64,000 nucleotides of DNA, from positions 124,001-188,000 of the forward strand of contig JAQUPF010000002.1 of NCBI GenBank assembly GCA_028716845.1, written 5' to 3'. This DNA comes from a bacterium (lineage in GTDB: Bacteria; Auribacterota; Tritonobacteria; UBA1439). Below are positions 8,104 through 14,494 of this stretch, one piece after another. Every line of letters begins with the position of its first letter. Position 1 is the stretch's first letter. The notes beneath the pieces were generated by a model. It searched no databases. It saw nothing but the letters and a program-made list of their open reading frames with translations, and was not told the origin of the DNA. Made by a program: the position numbers and the translations under genes.

Positions 8104-8619
8104 ATGACCATGATTATTTTCTCATCCAGAAAGCTTGAAAAAGCCATTGCTGAAGATGAATTATCGAACTGGAAAAAAGCCAAATACGTTATTCTTCCTG
8201 CTGTACTTGCCATATTAGCTGGTGGACCAATATATTTCATTACTCCCACTTATGGCGAAAAGGCTCCCGCCCTAAATTTTTTCTTACATATGGTATTCAA
8301 CATCTTAGGAGCCTATGTTACTTACTATGGTATTAAGAAGTGCTTTCGGACAAATGAAATTATAGACGGTAATAATTTTCTCGAGCGGTTTGTTATTTTA
8401 CTTATCCCAGTTGCCGTTAAACTTATAATAATCCTGCTTCCATTTGCTTTAATATATTATGGAATCGCAAGCTCATTTCGAGACAGTCATCCTATATTTT
8501 TTAAACGTTCACCAATTATTCTTTATGCTCTAAGGCCGATATTTATTTATATTTATTATTCACTCTTAAATCATTCATTTATACGCTTAAAGGGATTAAT
8601 AAGCCAAAGAGATATATAA
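8104..8619 (+). CDS. Cassette-borne membrane protein, unknown
   Basis: A 171-residue protein with about four hydrophobic segments (for example YVILPAVLAILAGG, FVILLIPVAVKLIIILLPFA and a Tyr/Ile-rich segment near the C-terminus). No family is recognised; the topology suggests a small integral membrane protein. A GAAGAGAGC ribosome-binding site precedes the ATG; a second ATG two codons later is possible. It is the only gene of the cassette at 8082-8751 and is strikingly AT-rich. Integron cassettes often encode such small unknown membrane proteins. Confidence 0.75.
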   Translation: MTMIIFSSRKLEKAIAEDELSNWKKAKYVILPAVLAILAGGPIYFITPTYGEKAPALNFFLHMVFNILGAYVTYYGIKKCFRTNEIIDGNNFLERFVILLIPVAVKLIIILLPFALIYYGIASSFRDSHPIFFKRSPIILYALRPIFIYIYYSLLNHSFIRLKGLISQRDI

Positions 8620-8624
8620 AATGT

Positions 8625-8757
8625 TTCTAACCAGCCGCTGCACTCAACTTGGGAAACGCTTCTTGCATGGAGCAGCAGGATAAACTGTATTAATAGCCAG
8701 TGATTATTTTGTTAGTCGGGGCTGTCATTTCCCAGGCGAGTGAGCTTTACGTTCGCG
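8625..8757 (+). other. attC site of cassette 3
   Basis: R'' TTCTAAC at 8625-8631 matches the cassette's own start GTTAGAT at 8081 in six of seven bases. The arms GCTGCACTCAACTTGGGAAA and TTTCCCAGGCGAGTGAGC form a long stem with an unpaired G, as in typical attC folds. The site ends at G8751. It is very similar to the attC at 9422. Confidence 0.75.
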
Positions 8758-8899
8758 GGACGCGAAGCGTCCCGCGAACGCGCTGCGGATTGCCATCCGC
8801 CGGTCTCGGGCGCTTCGCGCCCTCGAACCAGCGGCTGCAGCGGACGCCCGCCGCGGCGAGCAAGCTCGCCTCCGCGGCCGCCGCTGATCCGCAGCGGCG
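8752..8899 (+). repeat. Gene-free integron cassette, copy b
   Basis: Second copy (148 bases) of the gene-free cassette, again bounded by attC junctions. It differs from copy a by two substitutions and one missing C just after the R'' box. Its right junction reads G^CTATGTG where G^TTATGTG would be expected, judging by the next cassette's R'' CACATAAC; one base has probably mutated. Together the copies alternate with coding cassettes. Confidence 0.72.
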
Positions 8900-8924
8900 C
8901 TATGTGTCATAGAGGAGGTAAAGC

Positions 8925-9428
8925 ATGAGCAAGAGAGACATACTAGAAATTGGGATTAAGCTACTTGGCTTATATTGTGTTATTTCTTTCTTTAGTTCCA
9001 TTCCAGGTATCGGAATGGCGATTAATACGGCAAATTCCGATTTCGTTTCGAGTCCATTCCTCTATATTTTTATGCCTTGCCTCTTGAGTTGCGCCTATTT
9101 AATTCTTGCTATTGTTTTTCTTGCCGAAGGGCATGCCATAGCGAATAGATTTATAAAAGACGTGCCTTCAGAGGATACTGCAACTCAAAACACATCTATT
9201 TTAACCACGCTGTCGTTTTGGATGATTCTCATAGGGATATATTACTTCATTTCGTCAGTAGCTTCTCTTATTTCGACATCGGCTTATCTTACAAGGGCGC
9301 AATTGGGAACATATTCATTTGCAAAGCTTTTGTCTCAGGCAGTCATCTTTATTTTATCGTTGCTTCTAATCTTTAAAAGCAAAGCTATCGCAAAGTTTAT
9401 TACCGTGCGGTCAAAAAGCAGCACATAA
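8925..9428 (+). CDS. Cassette-borne membrane protein, unknown
   Basis: A 167-residue protein with four predicted membrane helices (near LYCVISFFSSIPGIG, FMPCLLSCAYLILAIVFLA, LSFWMILIGIYYFISS and AVIFILSLLLIF). No known family is recognised. It has a strong AGGAGGTAAAGC ribosome-binding site 6 bases before the ATG and its TAA stop lies inside the R'' box of the attC at 9422. Low GC and compact layout mark it as an acquired cassette gene. Its fold pattern resembles the other cassette membrane proteins only in general terms; they are not obviously homologous. Confidence 0.75.
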   Translation: MSKRDILEIGIKLLGLYCVISFFSSIPGIGMAINTANSDFVSSPFLYIFMPCLLSCAYLILAIVFLAEGHAIANRFIKDVPSEDTATQNTSILTTLSFWMILIGIYYFISSVASLISTSAYLTRAQLGTYSFAKLLSQAVIFILSLLLIFKSKAIAKFITVRSKSST

Positions 9429-9555
9429 CAACACGCTGCACTCGACCCGGGAAACGCTTCTTGCATGGAGCAGGAGGATAAGCTGTTTTAATCGTCATTT
9501 ATTATACTTTTAGCCTGGGATGTCATTTCCCAGGCGAGTGAGCTTTACGTTAGAG
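9422..9555 (+). other. attC site of cassette 5
   Basis: R'' CACATAAC at 9422-9429; stem arms GCTGCACTCGACCCGGGAAA and TTTCCCAGGCGAGTGAGC; the 3' junction is G9549^TTAGAG. The spacer between the arms is closely related to that of the attC at 8625 (both share CGCTTCTTGCATGGAGCAG), as seen in resident arrays with a common attC family. Confidence 0.78.
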
Positions 9556-9558
9556 CAA

Positions 9559-9921
9559 ATGAATATGAAAACATCTGGAAAAAGCAAGTTGCTGCTGATC
9601 GCAGCAACTATATCTTGGTTCTGGGCTGTATTAATGGCTTTGACTGCTATCGGTGTGGTGCTCCCTTCTATATTCACATTCAAGCTGCCAAGCATTCCCG
9701 TGATCGGAGCCGCACTTTTGCTTTTTATTATCGCTGCTTGTTTCGCGCTGACCGGTTATGGAATCAGAAAACAGAAAAAGCCATCTCAAGTAATGGCCAC
9801 AATATGGCTTGCATTTGTCCTCGGCAGCGAGCTAATCATGCAAGGAAATCTAAGCTTCATCGGCGGAACATCGTGCATTATGTTGGGGCTCGTACTTGTC
9901 AATTGGAAAAGATTTATATAA
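9559..9921 (+). CDS. Cassette-borne membrane protein, unknown
   Basis: A 120-residue protein with about four membrane segments (ISWFWAVLMALTAIGVVL, IPVIGAALLLFIIAACFAL, ATIWLAFVLGSELI and the C-terminal IMLGLVLVNW). The ATG at 9559 lies eight bases inside the cassette; an alternative ATG is two codons later. No family assignment. It is the last gene of the array and its cassette has the best-preserved ends: start GTTAGAGC is fully complementary to R'' GCTCTAAC. Confidence 0.7.
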   Translation: MNMKTSGKSKLLLIAATISWFWAVLMALTAIGVVLPSIFTFKLPSIPVIGAALLLFIIAACFALTGYGIRKQKKPSQVMATIWLAFVLGSELIMQGNLSFIGGTSCIMLGLVLVNWKRFI

Positions 9922-9925
9922 ATAA

Positions 9926-9993
9926 GCTCTAACAAGTCGCTCCACACGATCGTGGCCGCTGCGCGTCCACGACGTGTGAGCTTTTCGTTGATC
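9926..9993 (+). other. attC site of cassette 6
   Basis: R'' GCTCTAAC at 9926-9933, arms GCTCCACACGATCGTGG and CCACGACGTGTGAGC with an extra-helical base, ending G9987^TTGATC. About 65 bases. It marks the right end of the recognisable array; what follows is a dispersed repeat and then a GC-rich minus-strand gene. Confidence 0.78.
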
Positions 9994-10039
9994 CGCGGAA
10001 ATCCGCGGCAAGAACCCTGTATTGCTGCGGCAATCTGCC

Positions 10040-10138
10040 GCGCGCACTTAGTTCCTACAGCTTATAGCTGGGTGTGCTGCACCCGGATCCGTGGAGATCA
10101 GTGACAATAAGTGCGGATCCGTGGTGGATCGGTGCTTG
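10040..10138. repeat. ACAGCTTATAGCTG plus GATCCGTG dispersed repeat
   Basis: Begins CGCGCGCACTTAGTTCC, runs through TACAGCTTATAGCTGGG and ends in GTGCGGATCCGTGGTGGATC. The same order of blocks is present at 13168-13275. It separates the cassette array from the minus-strand NUDIX gene. Confidence 0.6.
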
Positions 10139-10768
10139 TTAGCGGCCGGGATCACGGAGGAGCGCCGCCGTGGCGATCCGGGACCAGCCCTCGACGGCCA
10201 CGCCGGGAGAGTCGAGCATCGCCCGCCACTCGTCGAAGTGGAGCATCGCCGCCCGGGCGATCTCCCTCGTCCGGGGCCGCAGCTCGCGCGCGTCGGTGTC
10301 GAGCCGGTAGAGGAGGCCGAAGTGGACCTTCCCGACCATGTCCGCGTCGTCGTTGATGTAGCCGATGATCCGCGGCTCGAACGGCCCGTCCCAGCCGATC
10401 TCCTCGCCGAGCTCCCGCCGCATGCTCGCCCGGACCGGGTCGGGGAGGGCGTCGCCGTCCGCCCGGTCGACGTGGCCGCCGATCCCGATCGACCACTTGC
10501 CGCGCAGCCGCGCCTCGTCGTACTCCCCCTCGCCCGTCGCCCGCAGGTAGGCAAAGACGAGCGAGGCGCGGGGGTTGACGATGACGCAGTAGGCGATCGG
10601 CTGCTTGCGGGAGGGATCGGTCTCGGCCGCCTCGCGGGGGGCGTAGCCGTGCCGCGAGAGGACGAGCGCCTCGTAGTCGTGATCGGCCGCGGGGGAGAAT
10701 CCCTGGAACGGGCGCTCCCCGAGAAGGGCGTCGCGCCCCACCACCATGATCTCCGCGCGCGATCCCAT
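10139..10768 (-). CDS. NUDIX-family phosphoesterase-like protein
   Basis: A 209-residue protein. The Nudix helix core RRELGEEIGW is clear, preceded by WSIGIGGHVDRADGD, but the spacing from the first glycine to the RE motif is longer than in the textbook Nudix box and Asp replaces the first Glu. This matches a separate group of predicted MutT-like phosphoesterases (COG4112 type) rather than standard nucleotide sanitation enzymes. The substrate is unknown. ATG at 10768 chosen; longer upstream reading frame overlaps the neighbouring lipoprotein gene. The gap to that gene's stop is 5 bases, so they are likely co-transcribed. Confidence 0.75.
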   Translation of the reverse strand: MGSRAEIMVVGRDALLGERPFQGFSPAADHDYEALVLSRHGYAPREAAETDPSRKQPIAYCVIVNPRASLVFAYLRATGEGEYDEARLRGKWSIGIGGHVDRADGDALPDPVRASMRRELGEEIGWDGPFEPRIIGYINDDADMVGKVHFGLLYRLDTDARELRPRTREIARAAMLHFDEWRAMLDSPGVAVEGWSRIATAALLRDPGR

Positions 10769-10773
10769 GCGCG

Positions 10774-11148
10774 CTACTCTTCGGGGGCCAGGACGAGGAC
10801 GACCCTGCAGGTGCCGTCGCCGGCGTCGAGGGCCGTCACCGCGAGGGTCCGCTTCTCCTTGCTGAAAACCGCCGTTTGCCCCTGCGGGAGGGTCACCACG
10901 GCGTCCTCGCTCCAGCCCTTCTCCGTCATCGACTTCCGGTAGAACGCCACGACCTCCGCCGCCAGCGCCGCGCACTCGAGGTGCGCCTGGTCGCCCTCCT
11001 TGTGCTGGACCGCCATGGCGACCGTCGACCCGGCGAAGAGCGGCACCGTCCCCTTGAACGACTCGGGCAGATCCATCCCGGATGCCCGTGCGGGGGCCGC
11101 GCATCCGACTGCGAGCGCGCCGGCCGCCGCTGCGAGCGCGATTCTCAT
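10774..11148 (-). CDS. Small lipoprotein, unknown function
   Basis: A 124-residue protein with an N-terminal signal and a plausible lipobox LAVGC at residues 12-16, so it is probably anchored to a membrane after lipidation. The mature part contains FKGTVPLFAGSTVAMAV and FYRKSMTEKGWSEDAVVTLP, resembling small periplasmic proteins that carry a helix after a beta strand and end in a beta sheet. No named family is assigned with confidence. It lies 16 bases downstream of the M20 peptidase and 5 bases before the NUDIX gene in one minus-strand run. Confidence 0.68.
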   Translation of the reverse strand: MRIALAAAAGALAVGCAAPARASGMDLPESFKGTVPLFAGSTVAMAVQHKEGDQAHLECAALAAEVVAFYRKSMTEKGWSEDAVVTLPQGQTAVFSKEKRTLAVTALDAGDGTCRVVLVLAPEE

Positions 11149-11164
11149 GACTGCCTCCTTCCCG

Positions 11165-12445
11165 TCACGGCTTCCTGAGGAGCTCGAGGAGGATCCCCCG
11201 GTAGCCGTCGTACGCCTCCTTGACCTCCGCGAGGGCGATCGACTCGTTCACCGTGTGGGTCGCCGCCTCCGTCCCCGGACCGTAGCCGATGATGTCGATC
11301 TTCCGGTCGGGGTAGAGCTCCCGGTAACGGACGACCCCGCTCCCGTCGGTGCAGAAGCCGTAGGATCCGGTGGTCGCCTTCTTCCCGGTCGCCTTCTCGA
11401 CACCGGCGAGCGCCTTCTCGACGAGCTCGCACTTCCGGGGCGTCTTCCAGGCGGGCGCGTACTTCTTCTCGACGATCGGCTCGCCGGTCCAGGTGACCGC
11501 CCGCTCCGCCGAGTACTGGATGGAGGGGGTCTGGAACTGGGGGTACCGCTTCCGGGCGTTCTGGACGACCCGGTCGATGTTCTCCCGCACGAGGAGGATG
11601 ATGCTCTCCTCGGTGTCGCTCGTGAGCGTGCGGACGTCGTAGGTGATCTCCACCTTGTTCGGGACCGTCGAGTTGCCGCCGCGGCCGTCGATCCCCCCTC
11701 CCCCGCCGACGGGGATCCTGATGTCGGTGGGGACGATGTTCCGCTTGCCGAGGGTCTCGTCCGCCTGCGAGCGGTACCAGATGTGGAAGGCGTCGATGAT
11801 ATACGCCATCTGCTCGATGGCGTTGATGACCCGGCGGCCGGTCGAGGCGTGCTGCGGCTGGCCGAACGAGGTGATGACGATCTCGCCCCGGCCGCGCTGG
11901 CCGATGTTGACCTTTCCCTGCGACGCCTCGCCGACGACGACGTACTCCGGCTTGATGGCCTTCAGCGCCTCGAGGAAGCAGACTCCCTCGAAGAACTCCT
12001 CCAGCACCGTCCCCACGATGTAGACCCTGCCGGCGTGCCGGCCGTCGATCCCCGAGAGACCCGCGGCCGCGTGCAGCATCGCGCCGACCGCCGCCTTCAT
12101 GTCGACGGCGCCCCGCCCGTAGAGGCGCCCGTCGAGGATCGAGGCAGCGAATGGCCTCGTCCGCTGGTCCCACTCCTCAGGCCTCGCCCCCACCGTGTCG
12201 AGATGGCCGGTGAGGACGATCGAGGGACCCTTCCCGTCTCCGACGACGACCTCGGTGATGAGGTTCCCCATCCGGTCCGAGTGCGCCGAGGTGCAGCCGA
12301 GCCGGCTCGCGACGTTGATGAGGTGCTTGACGAGCTTCTCCTCCTGCCCCGACGGCGACGGGATGGTGATCATCTCCTGGATGCAGGAGACGACGTTCTC
12401 GAACGGGACCACGCGTCCCGTCTCCTTCTTCCGTGCCTGCGCCAT
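11165..12445 (-). CDS. M20 family metallopeptidase, YgeY-like
   Basis: A 426-residue cytosolic zinc amidohydrolase. Metal-binding signatures are LTGHLDTVG, RGAVDMKAAVG and GTVLEEFFEG (the catalytic Glu-Glu pair). The later RGRGEIVITSFGQPQHAS and SAERAVTWTGEP, WKTPRK and GYGPGTEAATHTVNE blocks line up with the YgeY selenium-metabolism-linked subgroup and related ArgE/DapE hydrolases. The precise substrate is unknown; no selenium genes are seen nearby. The start is the ATG at 12445; upstream in-frame sequence overlaps the next gene. Confidence 0.85.
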   Translation of the reverse strand: MAQARKKETGRVVPFENVVSCIQEMITIPSPSGQEEKLVKHLINVASRLGCTSAHSDRMGNLITEVVVGDGKGPSIVLTGHLDTVGARPEEWDQRTRPFAASILDGRLYGRGAVDMKAAVGAMLHAAAGLSGIDGRHAGRVYIVGTVLEEFFEGVCFLEALKAIKPEYVVVGEASQGKVNIGQRGRGEIVITSFGQPQHASTGRRVINAIEQMAYIIDAFHIWYRSQADETLGKRNIVPTDIRIPVGGGGGIDGRGGNSTVPNKVEITYDVRTLTSDTEESIILLVRENIDRVVQNARKRYPQFQTPSIQYSAERAVTWTGEPIVEKKYAPAWKTPRKCELVEKALAGVEKATGKKATTGSYGFCTDGSGVVRYRELYPDRKIDIIGYGPGTEAATHTVNESIALAEVKEAYDGYRGILLELLRKP

Positions 12446-12471
12446 GACTCCCTGTCCCTCCCTGCCGGCAT

Positions 12472-12840
12472 TCACCGCTTCGCCCGTGCCTTCATCCGCG
12501 CCGCCCGCGCCCTCTCCCTCGCGGCGTGCTCCTTCGCGCGGGCCTGTTCCCTCGTCCGGCGGGCGGCGTCGGCGAGCTGTTTCTTGAGGTCGCGCCTGAA
12601 CTGCTTGACCGCGAGCTTGGCGCCCGCGATGTCCCTCCCACACCGGTAGCCGGGGATGTTCACCTCGGCGACGGCGTCGGGGTTCAGGTCGTAGCGGGCG
12701 ATCTCGCTGTGGATGGTGTAGAGTGCCGTGAAGCCGATCCCCTCGAGCGCCTCTCTCGGGACGCCGGGGAGCAGCTTCGCCACCTCGTTGACGATGGACG
12801 CCCGGGGCGGCGCCACGTATCCTTCCTTCTTCCGTATCAT
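12472..12840 (-). CDS. Small helical basic protein, unknown
   Basis: A 122-residue protein with a clear AGGAGGAACAG ribosome-binding site. The first two thirds contain ASIVNEVAKLLPGVPREALE and IPGYRCGRDIAGAKLAVKQF; the last third is an Arg/Ala/Lys-rich helix (for example REQARAKEHAARERARAAR) likely to form a coiled coil or bind nucleic acid. No family recognised. It is the first gene of the minus-strand run 12840-10139 and lies 27 bases ahead of the M20 peptidase. Confidence 0.65.
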   Translation of the reverse strand: MIRKKEGYVAPPRASIVNEVAKLLPGVPREALEGIGFTALYTIHSEIARYDLNPDAVAEVNIPGYRCGRDIAGAKLAVKQFRRDLKKQLADAARRTREQARAKEHAARERARAARMKARAKR

Positions 12841-12942
12841 CTGTTCCTCCTCTCCCTGCTGTGCGTCGCCACATGATACACGAACCGGCCGCCGTTGTCG
12901 ACAGTTCGTCATTCGTCCCTCGTACTTCGTACATCGATAATT

Positions 12943-13162
12943 CGCGGCGGAACAATGAACCACGAGCCGCAGATCTTCACGGATTATTGACGGAGCGGAT
13001 TGAATCTGATGCACTCTCCGAACTCTCTGTGGTCTCTGTGTTCTCTGTGGCTTTCCTGCTGCGCGAACAACGGCAGGTTTTCAATACCCCCCGATATAAT
13101 GAGACCTATGCACCATCTTCCCGCATTGTAATCAGCCCCCCTGTCCACCTCGTAGGTGGAAT
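12943..13162 (+). repeat. 220-bp dispersed element, copy 1
   Basis: About 220 bases, matching the reverse complement of 18667-18886 at roughly 95 percent (about 10 differences by eye). It starts CGCGGCGGAACAATGAACC, contains CTGTGGTCTCTGTGTTCTCT and a TATAAT, and ends in the palindrome CCACCTCGTAGGTGG. No conserved long frame. It fills the gap between divergently transcribed genes (12840 minus, 13353 plus), a 512-base gene-free stretch. Confidence 0.8.
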
Positions 13163-13167
13163 GCTCA

Positions 13168-13275
13168 CCCGCGGCGCGCACTTATTTCCCTTACAGCTTA
13201 TAGCTGAGTGGGGGCTGCATTCTGATCCGTGAATATCCGTAATATCAGTGCGAATCCGTGGTGAATTGGTTCTTC
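13168..13275. repeat. ACAGCTTATAGCTG plus ATCCGTG dispersed repeat
   Basis: GCGCGCACTTATTTCCC, TACAGCTTATAGCTGAG and ATCCGTGAATATCCG then GAATCCGTGGTGAATTGG. It repeats the block order of 10040-10138. A possible -10 box TATAAT for the downstream gene follows at 13311-13316. Confidence 0.6.
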
Positions 13276-13352
13276 TTCCCCGCCCCGATCTCCCGCCGCG
13301 GCGGACATGCTATAATCTCTCCACACCCACACCCGATCCGATGGAGGGCCCC

Positions 13353-13787
13353 ATGAGACATGCCGCACCCATCGCCGGCGTTCTCCTCCTCTCGCTCTGC
13401 GCGGCCGCCACCGCCCAGCACGGCGGCATTCATTACCCGGGGAGCATGGGCCGCCCCGTCGCCCCGTCGCGCGGCCTTCCGTCGTATCCGCCGTCGCACC
13501 AACCGTCCCACAACGACCCGCCCCGGCACCATGACCGCCACCCGTACCATCCGTACCATTACTACGGCGCCCCCTACCGCTCCTACGACCCGTACTGGGA
13601 AGGCGCGTGGCGGTACCGGACACTGCCCCCCTACGGCGCCTACCGCACCTACGAGATGCGCGAGTATCCGGGCGACGACGGGAGGAGCATCACCGTGGAC
13701 TGGCGGGCCTACAACGGCAACGCCACCTACCGCCGCCACATCCAGGACATGCTCGAGAAGGGATGGAGGGTCGCCAATCCCCGGTAG
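13353..13787 (+). CDS. Secreted His/Tyr/Pro-rich small protein
   Basis: A 144-residue protein with a clear Sec signal peptide (hydrophobic VLLLSLCAAATA ending before QHGG). The mature part is low complexity, rich in His, Pro and Tyr (PRHHDRHPYHPYHYYGAPY), which could bind metal ions, followed by a more ordered C-terminus (YNGNATYRRHIQDMLEKGW). No family recognised. ATG at 13353 has GGAGGG six bases upstream; an ATG four codons earlier is less well placed. The neighbouring methyltransferase gene follows directly. Confidence 0.65.
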   Translation: MRHAAPIAGVLLLSLCAAATAQHGGIHYPGSMGRPVAPSRGLPSYPPSHQPSHNDPPRHHDRHPYHPYHYYGAPYRSYDPYWEGAWRYRTLPPYGAYRTYEMREYPGDDGRSITVDWRAYNGNATYRRHIQDMLEKGWRVANPR

Positions 13788-13810
13788 TGAGCGCCGCCCC
13801 GCGCCGCCCG

Positions 13811-14479
13811 ATGGAACGCATCCCCGAGCCCCAGCTGATGGCCGACGCCACCCAGGCGGCGGCGTACGCGGCCGCCGATTTCGAGGCCCCCCACGGCCGG
13901 CTCGTCGAGGTCCTCGGCGAGATGTTCCCGGGCGTCGAGATCGCGGGGGCGATCCTCGACCTCGGCTGCGGCCCGGGCGACGTGACGTTCCGCCTCGCCC
14001 GCCGGTTCCCGCGCGCCCGCATCACCGCCGTGGACGGCTCCGCGGCGATGATCGCCCTCGCCCGAAGGCGGCGGCGCCGCGAGGGAATGCCGGCCTCCCG
14101 GGTCTCGTTCATCGTCGGCCGGATCCCCGGCGCCCGCATCCCGCCCCGCCCGTACCATGCCGTCGTCAGCACGAGCCTCCTCCACCACTTCCGCGATCCC
14201 GCCCCCCACTGGGCGGCCGTCTCTGCGCACGCGCGTCCCGGGACGCTCGTCTTCGTCTGGGATCTCTCGCGGCCCGCCGGCAGGGAGGAGGCCGCGCGGA
14301 TGGTGGAGCGGTACTCGGGCGACGAGCCGGCGGTGCTGAGGCGCGACTTCCACAGGTCGCTCCTCGCCGCCTTCACGCCCCGGGAGGTGCGCCGCCAGCT
14401 CGCGGCCGCCGGCCTCCGCGGCCTCTCGGTGCGGAAGGTGAGCGACCGCCACCTGATCGTCTTCGGCCGGATCGCCTGA
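13811..14479 (+). CDS. Class I SAM-dependent methyltransferase
   Basis: A 222-residue methyltransferase. It opens MERIPEPQLMADATQAAAY, a start shared by a group of small bacterial methyltransferases. Motif I is ILDLGCGPGDVTFRLA, motif II AVDGSAAMIALA, and post-motif sequence HAVVSTSLLHHFRDP marks the methyl-acceptor region. Substrate unknown. An in-frame GTG at 13787 would add eight residues and overlap the previous stop, but the ATG fits the family start better. It follows the secreted protein gene by 23 bases. Confidence 0.8.
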   Translation: MERIPEPQLMADATQAAAYAAADFEAPHGRLVEVLGEMFPGVEIAGAILDLGCGPGDVTFRLARRFPRARITAVDGSAAMIALARRRRRREGMPASRVSFIVGRIPGARIPPRPYHAVVSTSLLHHFRDPAPHWAAVSAHARPGTLVFVWDLSRPAGREEAARMVERYSGDEPAVLRRDFHRSLLAAFTPREVRRQLAAAGLRGLSVRKVSDRHLIVFGRIA

Positions 14480-14494
14480 CCGCAACCGGCGCGC

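Larger units (their letters stand above)
7591..9993 (+). mobile_element. Integron gene-cassette array without integrase (CALIN-like)
   Basis: Six consecutive cassettes can be cut at G^TT boundaries: 7591-7932, 7933-8081, 8082-8751, 8752-8899, 8900-9549 and 9550-9987. Each cassette ends in an imperfect palindrome with integron attC layout. The 5' end of each cassette (GTTRRRY-like) is complementary to its own R'' box near the 3' end, exactly as expected for a circularised cassette: GTTATGTG with CACATAAC, GTTCGCGG with CCGCGAAC, GTTAGAGC with GCTCTAAC. Two coding cassettes have their stop codon inside R''. All four coding cassettes face the same way and are AT-rich in a GC-rich genome. No intI gene is in the window. 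Confidence 0.82.

Noticed and set aside
7867..8912. Frames of 70-odd residues across 7867-8085 and 8700-8912 with near-identical C-termini (PAAASKLASAAAADPQ)
   Set aside because: They are translations of the two gene-free cassettes and run through attC hairpins. No ribosome-binding site, and the identity comes from the DNA repeat.
7591..9993. Reading the AT-rich region as a prophage or CRISPR remnant
   Set aside because: No phage, integrase or cas genes are present and the repeats are paired palindromes with variable spacing, not uniform direct repeats.
12943..13162. 220-bp element as an insertion sequence
   Set aside because: No transposase, no terminal inverted repeats and no evident target duplication; listed as a repeat of unknown nature.
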